The notes beneath the pieces were generated by a model. That model searched no databases, was not told the origin of the DNA, and was given only the letters and a program-made list of their open reading frames with translations. Source: Imbricaverruca yamaguchii (Eukaryota > Arthropoda > Thecostraca > Neoverrucidae). Taken from it: DNA of 64,000 bases. The stretch lies in NCBI GenBank assembly GCA_034440575.1, contig JAOTOL010001463.1, forward strand, positions 1 to 64,000, read 5' to 3'. Position 1 is the stretch's first letter. Every line of letters starts with the position of its first letter. Shown piece by piece: positions 21,425 to 33,974 of the stretch. Position numbers and translations under genes: made by a program.

Positions 21425-24063
21425 GGCGCGCACCCCGTCTGCCTCCACGATGCGTTCCCATAATCCAGCAGTGGACGGGGTGTGTTGGGACCGGCTCGGC
21501 ACGAGGCCATCTTCCCGGGGGCGGCCAGGGGGGGGCACAACCCACAGGTACAGCATAGTGAGGGTTATGTTCTGTCTTCCCAGAGAGCGGTGGGGAGGGG
21601 ATGAAGGGGTGACACAGTCCACGGGTAACAGCACAGTGGCGGCTATATTATCGTCTTCCCGTGGAGCGGGGGCATCGAGTGCCGCTTCAGCGTGTCTGGG
21701 ACGGTGAGCCATGGGATGGCGCGTCGTTAGACTGTGTCCCGCCTAACTGCAGGCTGAGTGCTTCCTCAGCATTCCTGGGACAGTGAACTGCAGGCTCCCG
21801 CACGATACCGCGTCACCCGATCGCGCCGCGTCCCACTGCAGACCAGGGCGGCGGGTGTGGGAATGTCCGGCGTGGGAATGTCTGCCGACGCGCACAGCCC
21901 ACCAGGTCCGCCCCCGACTGTCCGGCTGACGGACACATTTCATCAGCCGGCGCCGGCGGCTCGCCCGGCCGCCGGCAGCGCTGCTCCTTCGATCCTGCGG
22001 CTCAGAGGCACCGCACTGCACGACCGCGGACGCGCACCGCGGCACGGCTCCAGCTCCGGCTCTAGGTCCGGCTCCAGCTCCAGCTCCGGCTCCAGTGACC
22101 GCGGCAGGTTCATCGTGCTGTGATCGCGGCAGTTGCACGGTGCACAACAGCGTCTGTACACAGACACAGCACGACCAGCGCGTGGCCGGCCGACTGGCGC
22201 ACAGCTCACTTCCGGTCTGCTCTGCGCCGCCTCGTGATCAGACTATTTATAGCGACGGCAGCCGGCGGGCCGGCCTCCTCACCCTGCTGGTGAGAGATGT
22301 CATCGTCGCCGCCCTCCTCTGTGTCGCGTCTAGCCACGGCACGTTGCCGCTCAACAGGGCCACACTCGACTGGAGCGCACACAGACCATACAAGGAAGTA
22401 CTCCCGAGCCCCAGTAATGACACTAGTGAGCCCACTAAAAATAGTTGCGGAGCGTGCCAGGTCTGGGAGGGTCATAAAACGAGGGAAGCATGCAGCTCGC
22501 GCCAATGTTCTCCCGGTTCTTCGGACAACGACCTACACACATGCATGTAGTGTTCTCTGAAGCGCCCGGAGCATCCCGGAACATATTGACATCTGCGCAT
22601 GTCGGCCCCTGTCCTCACAGTATGTCATACATATGAGGTCATACATACATGTCATACATGTATGTCCAATCCCATGCCGGACAGTGATACCTCTTCCCGC
22701 CACGTCTTACGCGAACACGACCGCCATTATTCAAGGCACGGTGTGATTGCTCTCAGCTTGTCGCCAACTTGTATCCCAAGCTTGTATCCCAAGCCGTTTA
22801 CGATTTCGTTAGCATTCAACCGTGAAAGTGCACTCCAGTGATCTTTGGTCGGAAGTGACAATGTTCGTGTGTGAGATTTTGTGGTACGTTTCACTGCTGC
22901 ACCAGCGCAATCGTGACCACCAATCCTCACATTGCATAAGATCAGATACAGGATCACTCTTCCCCCAGCTCTAGGCAGAAGATGAAGCCGACTCACGATG
23001 GATCGAAAGTAAGACAGGATTCGACGGATGCATTTGCAACGCCAAAAGGCAAGTCGGCAGATCGGTCACAGCAAGTTATTGAATGTCATCACACTTCAAT
23101 AAAACAAAAGCCTCAGAAAGCGCATACAGTTCTGACGAATATACCGATGCATGGGCCGGCAACGAAAATGTTCGGCATATATAACCACTCCCACACGCGC
23201 TTCCAACACCGTCCCCTGGTGCGGAATTGTCAGTGGACGTAGCGGCAAATGCATAGAACTGTGACGGCGTCGAACTCACCCGGGCTGATATAAGTTTTCT
23301 TTATTACAGCTAGGGAGATATCTATCTGCAGAGTCATACATTCCCAGGGCGGGAGTTGCATGTCTATCCCGAGTACCGCTGGTCGCCAACCGCTGCGTCA
23401 TGCCCACCTTTCCAAAACAGATGCCACATGTGCACACCGGATAGTGCTACATGCATAGGTATGCTGCATTGTTGACAGCAGGCCTGTCGGTCGATGTGAG
23501 AACATGTGTGCATGTGCCGGGTGATGCGGAAACCGGCGGATCCTGCACACATTGCTGAACCTCGACCTGGGCCCGAAGACATTCAAGCGGGTTCGTGAAC
23601 GTTCGCAAAGGTCCGCAAATGTTCGCAAGGGTTCTTAAACGTTCTTGGAGGCCAGACAACAGCCTCGGCGGGTACTAAATTGCTGTTGACCTTTCTGTCA
23701 TTGTTATGGCGATCCTATAGACAAGTGCGGTGCGGTGCGGCGCTTCGGGTCGCGCCATGATACTATAGTCCAGAACGGCCCAAATAATGACATAGCACTC
23801 AACTTTCAAAGTGCATAGGTAAACGTTTTGTGTGTGTGTGTGTGTGTGCGGGAGGTGGAATAACGTAGAAACTGATTCTGACAACCGTTTGTTTGTGCCT
23901 GACGCAATTTAGTGAAATAATGTCATTGTTAATATGGCACAAAAACTTCTTTTTTTTCATAAATCGTGCGGTGCGAGACATTTGGCAGCCATGCAGCACA
24001 TTTTCTCGTACATCTGCAAATACGATGCACTTTGAAATATAATTCGAGAGTGTGCAATAATAC
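21425..24063. other. GC-rich island and unrecognised sequence
   Basis: 21460-22300 is GC-rich and CpG-rich, with an imperfect ~80-90 bp repeat (TCTTCCC-G-GAGCGG...) at 21505-21680 and a Ser/Gly-coding hexamer run (GGCTCC/AGCTCC) at 22040-22096. It could be a promoter island, but no gene is recognised. Further on are CATAC/ATGT repeats (22620-22665), a short GTTCGCAAA-type repeat (23590-23645) and a (GT)12 tract (23826-23850). Confidence 0.45.
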
Positions 24064-24848
24064 TAACCCGACCCTCCGGTCTCTCCGGTCAGATCCTCAC
24101 ACCCTGTCTCTGGGGGGGGGGCGGATAGTAACCCCCTCTAAATTCCAAACTAAGCGTCGCACGAAAGCGAAATATGTGTCAACGGAAAGCGCTCGACGAG
24201 TACGGCCTGGGTCCACACCAAAAACATATTTTTCACAAAAGTAACGTCACTAGAGGAACTAGATTTTTCACGACTTTTCACAACTTACATTATGTTTTGC
24301 CTCTGGGGAGTTCATTTTGGGGGATATTTGAAAGAAAAAAATGTCAGAAAGGACAGCGAAATCGACCATGAAGTTTTTGGCATCCCAAAAATACTTTTTT
24401 TCTTTTAATTTCAAAATTTGTAGTTTTCAAGTTTTCATGAATTTTCCTTCTCCAGTGGTTATAGCAGACCGAGAAATGTTGTTGGAAGTCAATTTGCTCC
24501 ACTAAGAAATGCTTACTTTAGCCAGAATCTTCGATTTGAACTATAATACGCAAATATGCAGTTTATAGGTAGTCAAAAACGGGGAAAATCCTCTGGTACG
24601 TTTTATTGCATCCCTAAAGATAAGCAAACGCTGAAAGTTTAATCAAAATATCTGTATCCGTCAAAGCGTGGCCACTTCCTTAACCTTCTTGGAGGTGACC
24701 TCACTTGACCTAGATTAACTCGTTGACCCTCTACATGACCCGACTTCAAAAGTTCGACGTAACATGCCAAATTGTTGTGGGAAAAGTTGAACCAAATTTC
24801 GGCTCGCTGCCGCGCGCCGTTTGTTCACTATCCGCGAAAAACTTGAGG

Positions 24849-25013
24849 TGGTTGGATTGGATTGGATCGTGGCTTTACGACGCCTTCAGCAGCTGAGGCC
24901 ATACAGCGTCGCCTGCCTCTCACCCTGGCAGGAAGGGCGGGCATCGTGGGGAGTCGAACCGCGTACCTCTGGCTTGCCAGACGCTCAGCTTAACCACTGA
25001 GCTACCGACGCCC
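24849..25013 (-). mobile_element. tRNA-derived SINE inside the left inverted repeat
   Basis: On the minus strand it starts GGGCGTCGGTAGCTCAGTGG (A box) and carries GCGGTTCGACTCC (B box). GGGCGTC can pair with a downstream GATGCCC like an acceptor stem. It continues into a ~90-bp non-tRNA body and ends in a CCAAT-repeat tail. The 9-bp direct repeat AACTTGAGG flanks it (24840-24848, 25014-25022). The other arm (26.6 kb) and the solo relative (42.9 kb) lack the insert, so they give the empty site. The anticodon arm does not fold normally, so this is a SINE and not a working tRNA gene. Confidence 0.88.
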
Positions 25014-25634
25014 AACTTGAGGAGGTGGGGGGCGGTTGAAGACCCCCGGTTAAGCACTCGGAAACATGAAGGATATATTCGGCACCATCCATCGGTGAAA
25101 ACCAAATATTATACAAAACAAAAACAAAGCAATGAAAACAAGACAAAACCAAACGCTCTCAATCCCTGAAGTCTGAGTAACCAATGTTTTTATTTGCGAC
25201 GGCTTGCAGCAGGCTCCAAGCTTCTGAGATCAAGAACCTGTTACTCCAGGCTGCTGCTTGAAAACGCTGATATGCGACGGAGGAGCTGATGAGCGAGTCA
25301 CCGATGAAAAACAGTTACCTGAACTGATCGGCGATGTACAGTCGCGAGTCTTTCCGTGCAAGACCGGCGCGACATGCACGAATGTCCTTGTTGCGGGACT
25401 CATGGGCTTCCTCGCTCATGATTCCGATGGGCAAGGGCAGTGATATGACTTGATCTCCGTGGATCAGCACTATGTGCAATGTTACTGACATCGGGCACTA
25501 AGGGTGCAGAGGAAGATGGAGCTCCGCCCTGAGGTCGTAGTAGTCGGCTAATTTACTTGAATCAATTTGGTGCCCGGATGCCTATACTTGCAGGGCGGTG
25601 TGGAGGCGACGATTGAGTTCCTCGTGAAAACTAG

Positions 25635-26207
25635 TTACTTCTGCCAGATTCGACTCATTGCTGAACGTCCGTTTGGCCATGTTACCGTCGTTCGACGTTC
25701 CGCCGCTACCCACCCTAGGCTGGTCCACGTGGATGTCCAGCAGATTCCACGGAACTGATCTTGGACCGTCTTCTTGCGCTGAATGGCTGCTCTGTCTGCT
25801 ATTGACCCGCACTTACACTTTTTTGTGTTCAATCTGTAACTGATGTGCAAAATGCACTCGAAGGGTCGGATCCAGGCGTCCAGGGTGTCCAGGCCGAGTC
25901 TCAGTTCAGAAGAGCTCAGCCACTCTTCATCAACTTTGATGAATATTTTGTAGTGCCGACGGGATTTGGCCCATTTAACTTTCAGTTGGACTATAAAGGC
26001 ACTTGTATCTCGGCTGCAACGGGTCGATTCGATTGGCTCTATACCTTGCTCCTTGAGGGAAGTCGAACTATTCTGCACTGTTGCTTCTTTCAGACCGCCA
26101 TTCTGATAAATATACCAAAATTCTGCTTTTCTGGACATTACTGATTCAATACCGGGGAGGCCGGATCTCGTTGACACACAAAATCGTTGATAGAACACTT
26201 TCTTCAA
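25635..26207 (-). other. Unrecognised 190-codon frame in the core of the 3.3 kb element
   Basis: The longest open frame between the inverted repeats. I see no DDE/D, zinc finger or membrane segment, and no family I recognise. Its K/R- and W-rich composition is not clearly that of a coding gene. It may be filler DNA or a captured fragment. Confidence 0.25.
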
Positions 26208-27385
26208 AAGTATCTAGCCAATTGACATGGCTACCACACATGATGCTACTAGCGTTTTCTTCTCTCGAAAAAAAACAAGCACAGGTCCTTTCGTCCCATA
26301 ACTGCCGAATGCTGACGATATGGAACATTATTGGAGCGAAAGCAAAATTTAGCCTTAGTATAGGTGTAGCGATCTCCTCTCTACCCTTCCAAAGTGAAGG
26401 GTTATTTTGAGTCTCACCAAAATTGTATCAACTAGACCCAGTCTTCTCTATCATCATAAAATCAGCATTTTGAAAATAAAACTGAAATAATTAATAAGGA
26501 TGGCTAAGGTAGTATACCAAGGACACCTGAATGTTGCAATCATGATATAAATCATTATTCGATAGCTTAAAAACTTAACCCGCGCCGTCTTCAACCCCCC
26601 CCCCCCAGGTTTTTCACGGAGAGTGAATGAACGGCGCCCGGCACCGCGCCAAAATTTGCCATATCATTTCCCAACTCAACTGGGCATGCTGTTTCAAAAT
26701 TTTGAAGTCAGGTCATCTAGGGTCAACGAGTTAATCGAGGTCAAGTGAGGTCACCTGCAAAAAAGTTCAACCGGTCGTCACGCTTTAACGGATACAGATA
26801 TTTTAATGAAACTTTCAGCGTTCGCTATCTTTGGGGATGCAACAAAACGTACCAGAGTAATTTGACTCTTTTTCCGTTTTTGACCACTTTTTAATTTTGC
26901 ATGCTATTAGAGTTCAAATCGAAGACTCTGGCTAAAGTAAGAATTTTTGTTGGGGGCATCTTGACTTCCGAAAACGTCTCTCGGTCTGATCTATCCATTA
27001 TAAAAGGAAAATGAAATACATCTTGAGAACTCAAAATTTTGTAATTGGAAACACATTATTATTTTTGGGGCCAAAAAAATTGTATGACGCTGGTTGATTT
27101 CGCTCTCCTTTTCTGATTCCAAGCAATTTTTCTGAAATATCCCCAAAATGAACTCCCCAGAGCCAGAAACATAATGTAAGTCATGAAAAGTAGTGAAATC
27201 TAGCCTCCTAGTGACGTCACTTTCGGGGGAAATTGTTTTGGGGGTGGATCCGGGCCATCCTCGTCGAGCGATTTCCGATGACACCTCTTTCGTATTCGTG
27301 CGACGCTTAGTTTGGATTTTAGAGGGGTTACTATCCACTCCCGAGACGGGGTGTGAGGATCTGACCGGAGAGACGACGAGGGTTA

Positions 27386-28735
27386 ATGAAGGATTGGCAT
27401 ACCTTAACTATTAATGCAATTAATATTTGTCGACCAGTATGATCTGGTTCAAACCAGTGTATTCCTGTTACCGCAAAAAATCGCAGCAGCACGCAATCGA
27501 GACTTGTAGCCAAGGTATGGAAAATTCATAAAATCAACATCAGCGTGTAGATCGCTGAACATTTTTTAAAATCCATAATATATTCATCGTTATACATTAT
27601 CTGCATCGTTTGTCGCCTTCCAACACTAGATAATCTGCAGAAAGTTGCCGGATTTGTCAAATCGTTCATTTTCGTGATCATTTTCATGACCTGAGCAATT
27701 CAATGAATTAGATAAAAAAAAATATTGGCCTCGAGCCTTGAAAGAACAATCCGAATGTTTACAACCTGAGAATGGAATTGTTCGTTTGCAACAACGCGGA
27801 TAAGCACGCTATAGTAGTATGACTTGCTGCGATATTTATGGAGACGGGTGCTGGTGTATCGAAGATACAACACTGTTTTCTAACTCTGGGAACATTTCGC
27901 AGACGATCTACGGCATAACTGTCGAGTATTGACGAACTTTATTGACTTATTGACGAAATTTGAATAAGTGGGGGAAGGGTGATTCCCCCGACCCTTTGGC
28001 CATGCGTAGCAGTAGACTAAGTTGAAGAGACGGGAACTGATGAGTTGAAATCATACAGCTGAGACCCCATCTACTCGCGATAACCTTTCTTGTACGCCTA
28101 GAACGAAGCTACATTATATTCATTTTCATGAATTAATATTTAATTTGGTTAAGTTAATGCTTTAGATTTGGTCGGATTGAGGCGCATTTTATGACGGAAG
28201 ATTTAAAAAGGTGTGCCTATGATCCACGGGGGAATCCAGGGACTTTCACCTAGGGAGAGGGGTGTAACTTTTACAGGGGGGTGTAACTTGTTTTGGAAGG
28301 GCGCAATTTCTCCAGATCGGGGCTCTTCTGAGGGATGCCATCGGACTAAAAACTCGTCTGGGGTAGGGTATGCACTCGAGCGTCCTGAATGCGAGCCCTG
28401 TCCCTGTCGAAGGAGCACAACATCTTTCTCGGAGAGGGGAGGGTGTGTGCGCATCCTCAGGTGCCAGCTCCTGGATCCGCTAATGCCGTGCCCAGCTTCG
28501 CGTAGATTGACATCTGATGCGACCGTGCATCCACATTCCACGCGCATCAATTTTTATTGAAAACAGATCCGTTCTCATTTTTTCTCGGGTGATATCGTGG
28601 ACAAGGAATTTATGCTAAGCAGAGCTTGTTGAGCGAAACCTGGTCTCACCACTCGATCCGTGAATTGCAGTTCAACGGGAAAATGTTGACCGAGAACTTA
28701 ACGTGTAACTGATACTACCAGCCCGGTGTTATTCG
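27386..28735. other. No recognised feature
   Basis: AT-rich to 28200, then a mixed stretch with overlapping open frames on both strands (28203-28560) without recognisable domains. No repeat end or exon is supported. Confidence 0.5.
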
Positions 28736-28815
28736 AACGCGTTAGGCGACTCGAACCTGTCTTACCATGACAGGAGTGTCCAACACAGACTGGTGCTCTA
28801 ACCAAGAGAGGCAGC
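28735..28815 (-). mobile_element. tRNA-like element (pseudogene or SINE head)
   Basis: On the minus strand, CTCTTGGTTAGAGCACC resembles an A box and GACAGGTTCGAGTC (about 28750-28763) a B box. Between them are two small hairpins. The arms do not form a canonical cloverleaf, so a decayed tRNA-derived element is the best reading. Confidence 0.4.
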
Positions 28816-28885
28816 ATTAACGAAGGCTTAGTAGTATTACAGGCGCTGCCTTTTTATTCTGAACGGCAAATAACACGATAAACAC

Positions 28886-28960
28886 ACGCACGCACGCGCA
28901 CACGCGCGCACGCACGCGCACGCGCACGCGCACGCGCACGCCCACACCCGCACCGCACGC

Positions 28961-29040
<80 letters not shown>
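28886..29040. repeat. Compound microsatellite: (CACGCG)n then (AT)n
   Basis: A CACGCG/CACGCA-rich tract (28886-28960) joins a nearly pure AT dinucleotide tract (28961-29040). The Tyr/Ile open frames on the minus strand are artefacts. The alternating purine-pyrimidine sequence could adopt Z-DNA and cruciform shapes. Confidence 0.95.
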
Positions 29041-31700
29041 GTGTGCTTGCTCCCACGATATTCCACAACGCAACCGTGGTGTTGCTGGTGACGTTCACGC
29101 CCTGGTCCTAACTGTGAGGCCCCAGGCACACCAAGAGTTCCAGGGGTGTCGGCTGGTCGGCCGGTGGGGAACTGGACCAGTCATCAAGCTCGTGGTGTCG
29201 AAGCTCACGACCGACGAGATTACCCAGTGCACCCGCGACCAGTCGGCGTGAGAGGTTGCGGACGCTACGTGGCCTGACAGTTGAATACATGACAAAAGAT
29301 CGCAATGATTTTGTTCCAAGAATTCAACATGGGAATACTTTAGAGGATTTGCCTCAGTTTTGAACGTTAGCATTATTCCCCGCATAGTTACTAAGAGTCT
29401 TAGATTTAGGTACACCAGATGAGCTTAACATCAAATGAAGGCATCATAATATGAGATCAAAAATGCTGCAGCTGAACATTTCATGGCTGCCCTAAATATG
29501 TTAAATTTACATTTCGGTTAGAAGTGGGAGGAACAAAACTGTATTTCGTGGGGAAGGGTCAAATATGTAGATCATTATTTGCAGTGAACGTCATGATGTT
29601 AATGTGACATGTGAAACTGGTTTGGTTATTCCACAGACTACTTCGGACTGTCCACGCATGAGTGGTTATTCCTCGTCCAGCTCAAGAGATCGACCAGTGG
29701 GGGTGGACATGAACATACGTCTCATGCACGCCTTCCTTCACGTACACGAATACTACGCATAGCATGCACATACATTCAGAACGCTTATTATCACCTCAAA
29801 GGGCACCCGTGACACGTGTATACTGCGTCCACCAGGGACTCCACGTGTTCTCTACACGTGCCAATGGATAGTCAGTCCCTATTACCTACCGCAGTACAGC
29901 CTGTCGCAAAGTTCTGGTGGTAGCCTGTTACAAAAGTGCGGTATAGAGGTGGTAGGTACACCGTATGCAAGCCGGCGTCAGCCAGCATCGGGGCAGATGT
30001 GAAAGATCGGCATGGTATTTTGACCTAAACGGAAAGATAGCGCCAACATTTGCTGTCAGGAAGGCTCCTCCAAGCATGGAATGCGAACTGACCTGAAAAT
30101 GACCTGAAATTTGCAAGATATATGCAAAACAGATGCACAAGAAGGTACTGAACGTTTCTTTTCCTGCGACTATTCATTCGGACACTATCCTGGAAGACCT
30201 GAAGAAGCTTTGCCTGTCCCCATCCACGACACTTGAAATGTAAAGCCTAGCTATAGGAAGCAACTTTTAAATGTGAAGATGGTGCTAATTTTGTTATTAT
30301 TTGGAATGAATTGCAGCTCTGCTATCGTTTGCTTCCCTCATCGGTCAAATTTAGATTTCCTAAGGATATTACCTGTTCTTTTCCGCGCCTTTTGACGTGC
30401 ATACCACTCGGCTTGTCGTGAAGTCTGCCGAAACGTGTTTGAATTTGCTGTACTCGTTTCACGTGCCAGTTTATAAAAGAAGGTTGGATATCTGGTGCAC
30501 AACAATAATTAGTCCACATACCGAATACTTTGTTCGGTCAAGGTCCACCATGACGGATAACAATGTTTCAACCAATAGTGTTGCTTCAGCTGTAGCAATA
30601 AAGACGAGCTTCTTAGAACTGAAGCCATGTGTTCATCTGAGCAGGGGTTTAACCAATGCATTCCGCTAACCAAAAGATAGTTGATAAATGATAACTTTCG
30701 GGATGTACGCAACGCCAAACGATACATTTTCGCGATCCCCTTACGAAATGCAAGAACGCAAAATAGGATGATAATAACCAGTACGGTGCATAAGATCTCA
30801 CCCATTGTTCTTGGCAATTGTGCGCGCGGCCGTTGCAATACCCCTCCCCGTTAGACGAGCCAAATAGATCGATCCACACCTATGGCTAAGTTTTGTCACT
30901 GCTGAAAAAACGAATTTTCTGAAACTTGAAAATACAATTTCTGGACTAGAGGAGTTTTCATTTTTAAGGGAAAGAGGTCGGACCTCTCTGAAGCAACATC
31001 CTTCATTCTACTCTGGCTAAGTCCCACCAATAATTTTCGAAAAGCTCCGCCCCGGTGTTCTGCAAACACTGAACAATACGGCAGGCGTTCGGGTCTCACC
31101 TGGGCTTTCCGCCGGGGCAGCCGGCTCCGTTGCCTAAGGGACACGCCATGCTGACGACCCACAGCGCAGAGGCTCCCGCCGCTCCGCAGAACACGCGCCA
31201 CGCAGCCACTGGGCGACCGAGTCACCTGCTGACTGGCGGCACAGCGCGACAGCGAGCCGCCACCACGCTGCGGCGGCCGACGGTGGCGCCGCGGTGTGGC
31301 AGCACGCGGAAGTAAAGAGACAGTTTCAGCCGGCAGCTGGCGCGTCGTAGGCCGTGTACTTGAAAACGGGTACAGGAACCGGCCCGACCCGGCCGGAACC
31401 CGAGCGTTGATTTGTGGACATTGTTGAGGAGCACAATACATTGAGGCAGGTGGGTCCGAATTTATTGGAAGATGCACTACATAGGGTTCAAAGTTGAAAT
31501 TATTGCAGTGGGTGGGGGAGCCAACATTGAGGCGTAAATACCCCTCAGCAGTGACGAAACGGCACTCGTGGATGGAACATCACACCTTTTTTAGGGTTCA
31601 AGTCCCTCCGTCCCACTCCAAACCACAAAGCTAGCACAGTGCTTCCAATAAGTACGGATCTTAACATGAGACCTTGCGGCGTGGGCCTTCCCAAACAACT
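29041..31700. other. No recognised gene
   Basis: Unique-looking sequence. 31050-31420 is GC-rich with overlapping frames on both strands but no domain I recognise. The 109-codon minus frame at 30509-30838 contains one hydrophobic stretch and is otherwise unremarkable. Confidence 0.45.
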
Positions 31701-31704
31701 CAGT

Positions 31705-33462
31705 TCCTCCCATTGCTCCCGTTGCATTGCCATGGCTACACCTCTTTCTCCAAGCTATTCTTCTCTGCATGATTAACATATCTGCAGAAATATTGAATAT
31801 GACCATCTGAGGATATTTTGAGCCGATGAACATAAGCAATTATGTAGTTGTTTCACTTCACCGCCATCCCATAAAGCGTTCATAGAGGTTGCTACAGGCT
31901 AATGCACGAGCTTGACAAGTTTAGGTTACAAGTTAGAGGCTGTCGCATGCTATCTCGCTGATTTGCTGGCGTAGCCCACCGAATTGCTTCGTAGGTGTTC
32001 ACGGATGTAATCGATCGATAGAGTTACATCCCCACTGTCTGTCTAGACTGAGAATGTAGCTCTATCGATCAATTACGTCGATATGATAACCTGATGTTGC
32101 AAGTTATCTTCCTGATTTGCTGGCGCAACCCACCGAATTGCTTCGTAGGTGTTCACGGATGTAATCGATCGATAGAGCTACATTGTCACTATCTGTCTAG
32201 ACTGGCCTCCGAACTTCATACTGATGAGGTGTGCCGACAGAATCACTATCTTAACCACCTTTTGTCGCGCATACTTGACGTGCATGACCTCTTACGCCGT
32301 GTTAACTTGGGTAATGCTAACTCACCTCATATAACCGATCAGACAAGCGTCTATTATTCATCGCCTATTAGTCATCGAATGCTACCAGTCATCGACCTGC
32401 TTACTAAATACAACATCGAAAACTAGCCTGTGTGATGTGTGACAAATTTCACCTGGTGCCCTAGGTTACTGACCTAAAATTGTCTAACTTGTGCAATAAG
32501 TTTGCTACCAGGTAAGAAACGAGTGCTGAATTCACGTCCACCTTTGAAAACTACTCTATAAGTAAATTGTCTACAATAAGAGGATCAGCTTGGACCAAGT
32601 CCCAAATCACCTGGGCCATTGAACTAGAATAACCTGAAAGGGGCGCGAGCATTGGAACGTACGCATAGGACATGGCAACTAATGTGATAAGAACACTGAG
32701 GTCAGAGCTCGGGATCCTGCCGTAGATCTCACGTCACAGGTTCAGGATCCTGCCGTAGATCTCGGGTCACAGGCTCAGGATCCTGCCATGGATCTCAGGT
32801 CAAAGGCTCGGGATGCTGTCGTGGATCTCAGGTCACAGGCCCAGGATCCTGTTCCGGATCTCGGGTCGTGATTCGTTTGCAGTCTGCATATGGCCTACAA
32901 CCATACACCATGGTGCCTAGTTGAAAGCCATAGCAGGGATTTTTGAGCATATGATCCCATGCTCTGCCTCAGAGGTTGAAAAGCTTGAAGTTTGCCTTGT
33001 TCATTTTCCTCCAGATATTATTTAAAATCGTGCCTGATTTTGAGAGTGAGAGCCCGAGCTGCCATATAAATCTATCAATTCAAAACGTCCGTTCTATTCA
33101 TCAGCCTTATGTCTTGTGGTGTGCGTTGTTTAATTAAAGAGAGAAGTTTGTTTTCTCCATATATATTTCATTCCTTACTTACCATCCACAAACGATCTTT
33201 CTCCTTCGCTGACATCAGTCTCCTATTCAAGTGAATGTCACTTGGAGTGCGCGTGTGGGCAGGGGTACATCCAGGAACAGTCATGGTGGCGCATCTCCGG
33301 GGGAGGGGGCGCCAATGCGAAGGTGCCTGGAGGTGCGTTTTTCGCTTCAGAGGGGCGCCTCTGGCTGAAAGGGGTGCACTTAAATGGCGTGCATTCGAGG
33401 CTTCACGGAGAGGTGTCTCTTCCTCTCAACGTGGTGCCTCTGCCTGAATAATTCGAGAGGCG
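31705..33462 (+). mobile_element. Dispersed repeat family, copy A (~1.75 kb)
   Basis: It matches 59558-62335 in opposite orientation over its whole length, including a 110-codon frame at 32094-32426 that recurs with few changes at 61579-61941. Inside are two tandem ~150-bp segments (31955-32215), each with TAATCGATCGATAGAG...CTCTATCGATC inverted repeats, and a 33-bp minisatellite (32706-32868). Copy A lacks ~970 bp present in copy B at the end of the minisatellite, most simply a deletion in A. No transposase or RT is visible, and the family is not one I can name. Confidence 0.85.
32706..32868. repeat. 33-bp minisatellite in copy A, about 5 units
   Basis: The unit GGATCCTGCCGTAGATCTCA plus CGTCACAGGTTCA is repeated about five times with point changes. 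The partner array is at 60166-60327. Confidence 0.9.
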
Positions 33463-33846
33463 TATCGGGTTGTATTTTCGAAATAGGCCGGAGCCATATG
33501 CCTAAAAACGTTCGAAACCACATCCGCTCCAGAAAAACACCCAAGGCACAAATTTGAACTAATTTGTGCAAAGAATCATCAGCATTAAGAAGCAAAAAAG
33601 CCTACCTATGTTGCCATGCATTCCAAGAAGTGTTTTTTCCCCAACACCCCGGGAAATACTCGAAGGGAAACGTCCTGCACAGTGATCGGTTTTACACCAA
33701 ATTTAATGTTATTTCTTTGGCTTCGCAGTAGCATATCAGCCAAAATGTATCCTAAAATATTTAACTTTTTGTATCAACCATGGATAGGTAGGTTTGTACT
33801 TACTTAGGTATAAAAGACAACGAAGCTACCTGAAAATTTCGAAGCT
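33463..33846. other. No recognised feature
   Basis: Short AT-rich interval between the dispersed repeat and the SINE. No coding or repeat signature seen. Confidence 0.5.
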
Positions 33847-33854
33847 ATGTCGAG

Positions 33855-33966
33855 GGGGCGGGGATGGCCGAGTAGTGGTGTTGAGTTCTGGGTACCAAAG
33901 GTACCGGGTTCCACACTCGAGAAGTTCGTCGAGGACCACCAAATTATAATAATTATAATAAAAGCA
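33855..33966 (+). mobile_element. tRNA-derived SINE with TSD
   Basis: It begins GGGGCGGGGATGGCCGAGTA, like the 5' end of a Leu/Ser-type tRNA (A box TGGCCGAGTAGTGG). A decayed B box (GGGTTCCACAC) lies near 33910, and the tail is AATTATAATAATTATAATAA. The perfect 8-bp direct repeat ATGTCGAG (33847-33854 and 33967-33974) extends to 11 bp with one mismatch. It has a different tRNA ancestry from the SINEs at 12.0 and 24.9 kb. Confidence 0.82.
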
Positions 33967-33974
33967 ATGTCGAG

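Larger units (their letters stand above)
24066..27383. mobile_element. 3.3 kb element with ~0.8 kb terminal inverted repeats
   Basis: 24066-25055 and 26575-27383 are inverted copies of each other. The order is an end motif ACCC..., CTCTCCGGTCAGATCCTCAC, a G-run, a CTAAGCGTCGCACG block and a TTGAAGAC...GGTTAAG inner end. Both outer ends are flanked by TA (24064-24065, 27384-27385), consistent with a TA target duplication of Tc1/mariner type. The left arm is longer only because a SINE sits in it. The ~1.5 kb core holds no recognisable transposase. A 190-codon minus-strand frame (25635-26207) has no known domain. This is a non-autonomous, foldback-shaped element. A 625-bp relative lies at 42323-42947. 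Confidence 0.85.

Noticed and set aside
21743..22147. Overlapping frames in the GC-rich island as coding exons
   Set aside because: Both strands are open because of GC content and a hexamer repeat; no conserved block could be recognised.
24949..25013. Functional tRNA gene on the minus strand
   Set aside because: A and B boxes and part of the acceptor stem are present, but the anticodon and T arms do not pair properly, and the sequence has a SINE body and TSD.
28817..29129. Tyr/Ile-rich minus-strand frames
   Set aside because: They are translations of the (AT)n and (CACGCG)n microsatellite.
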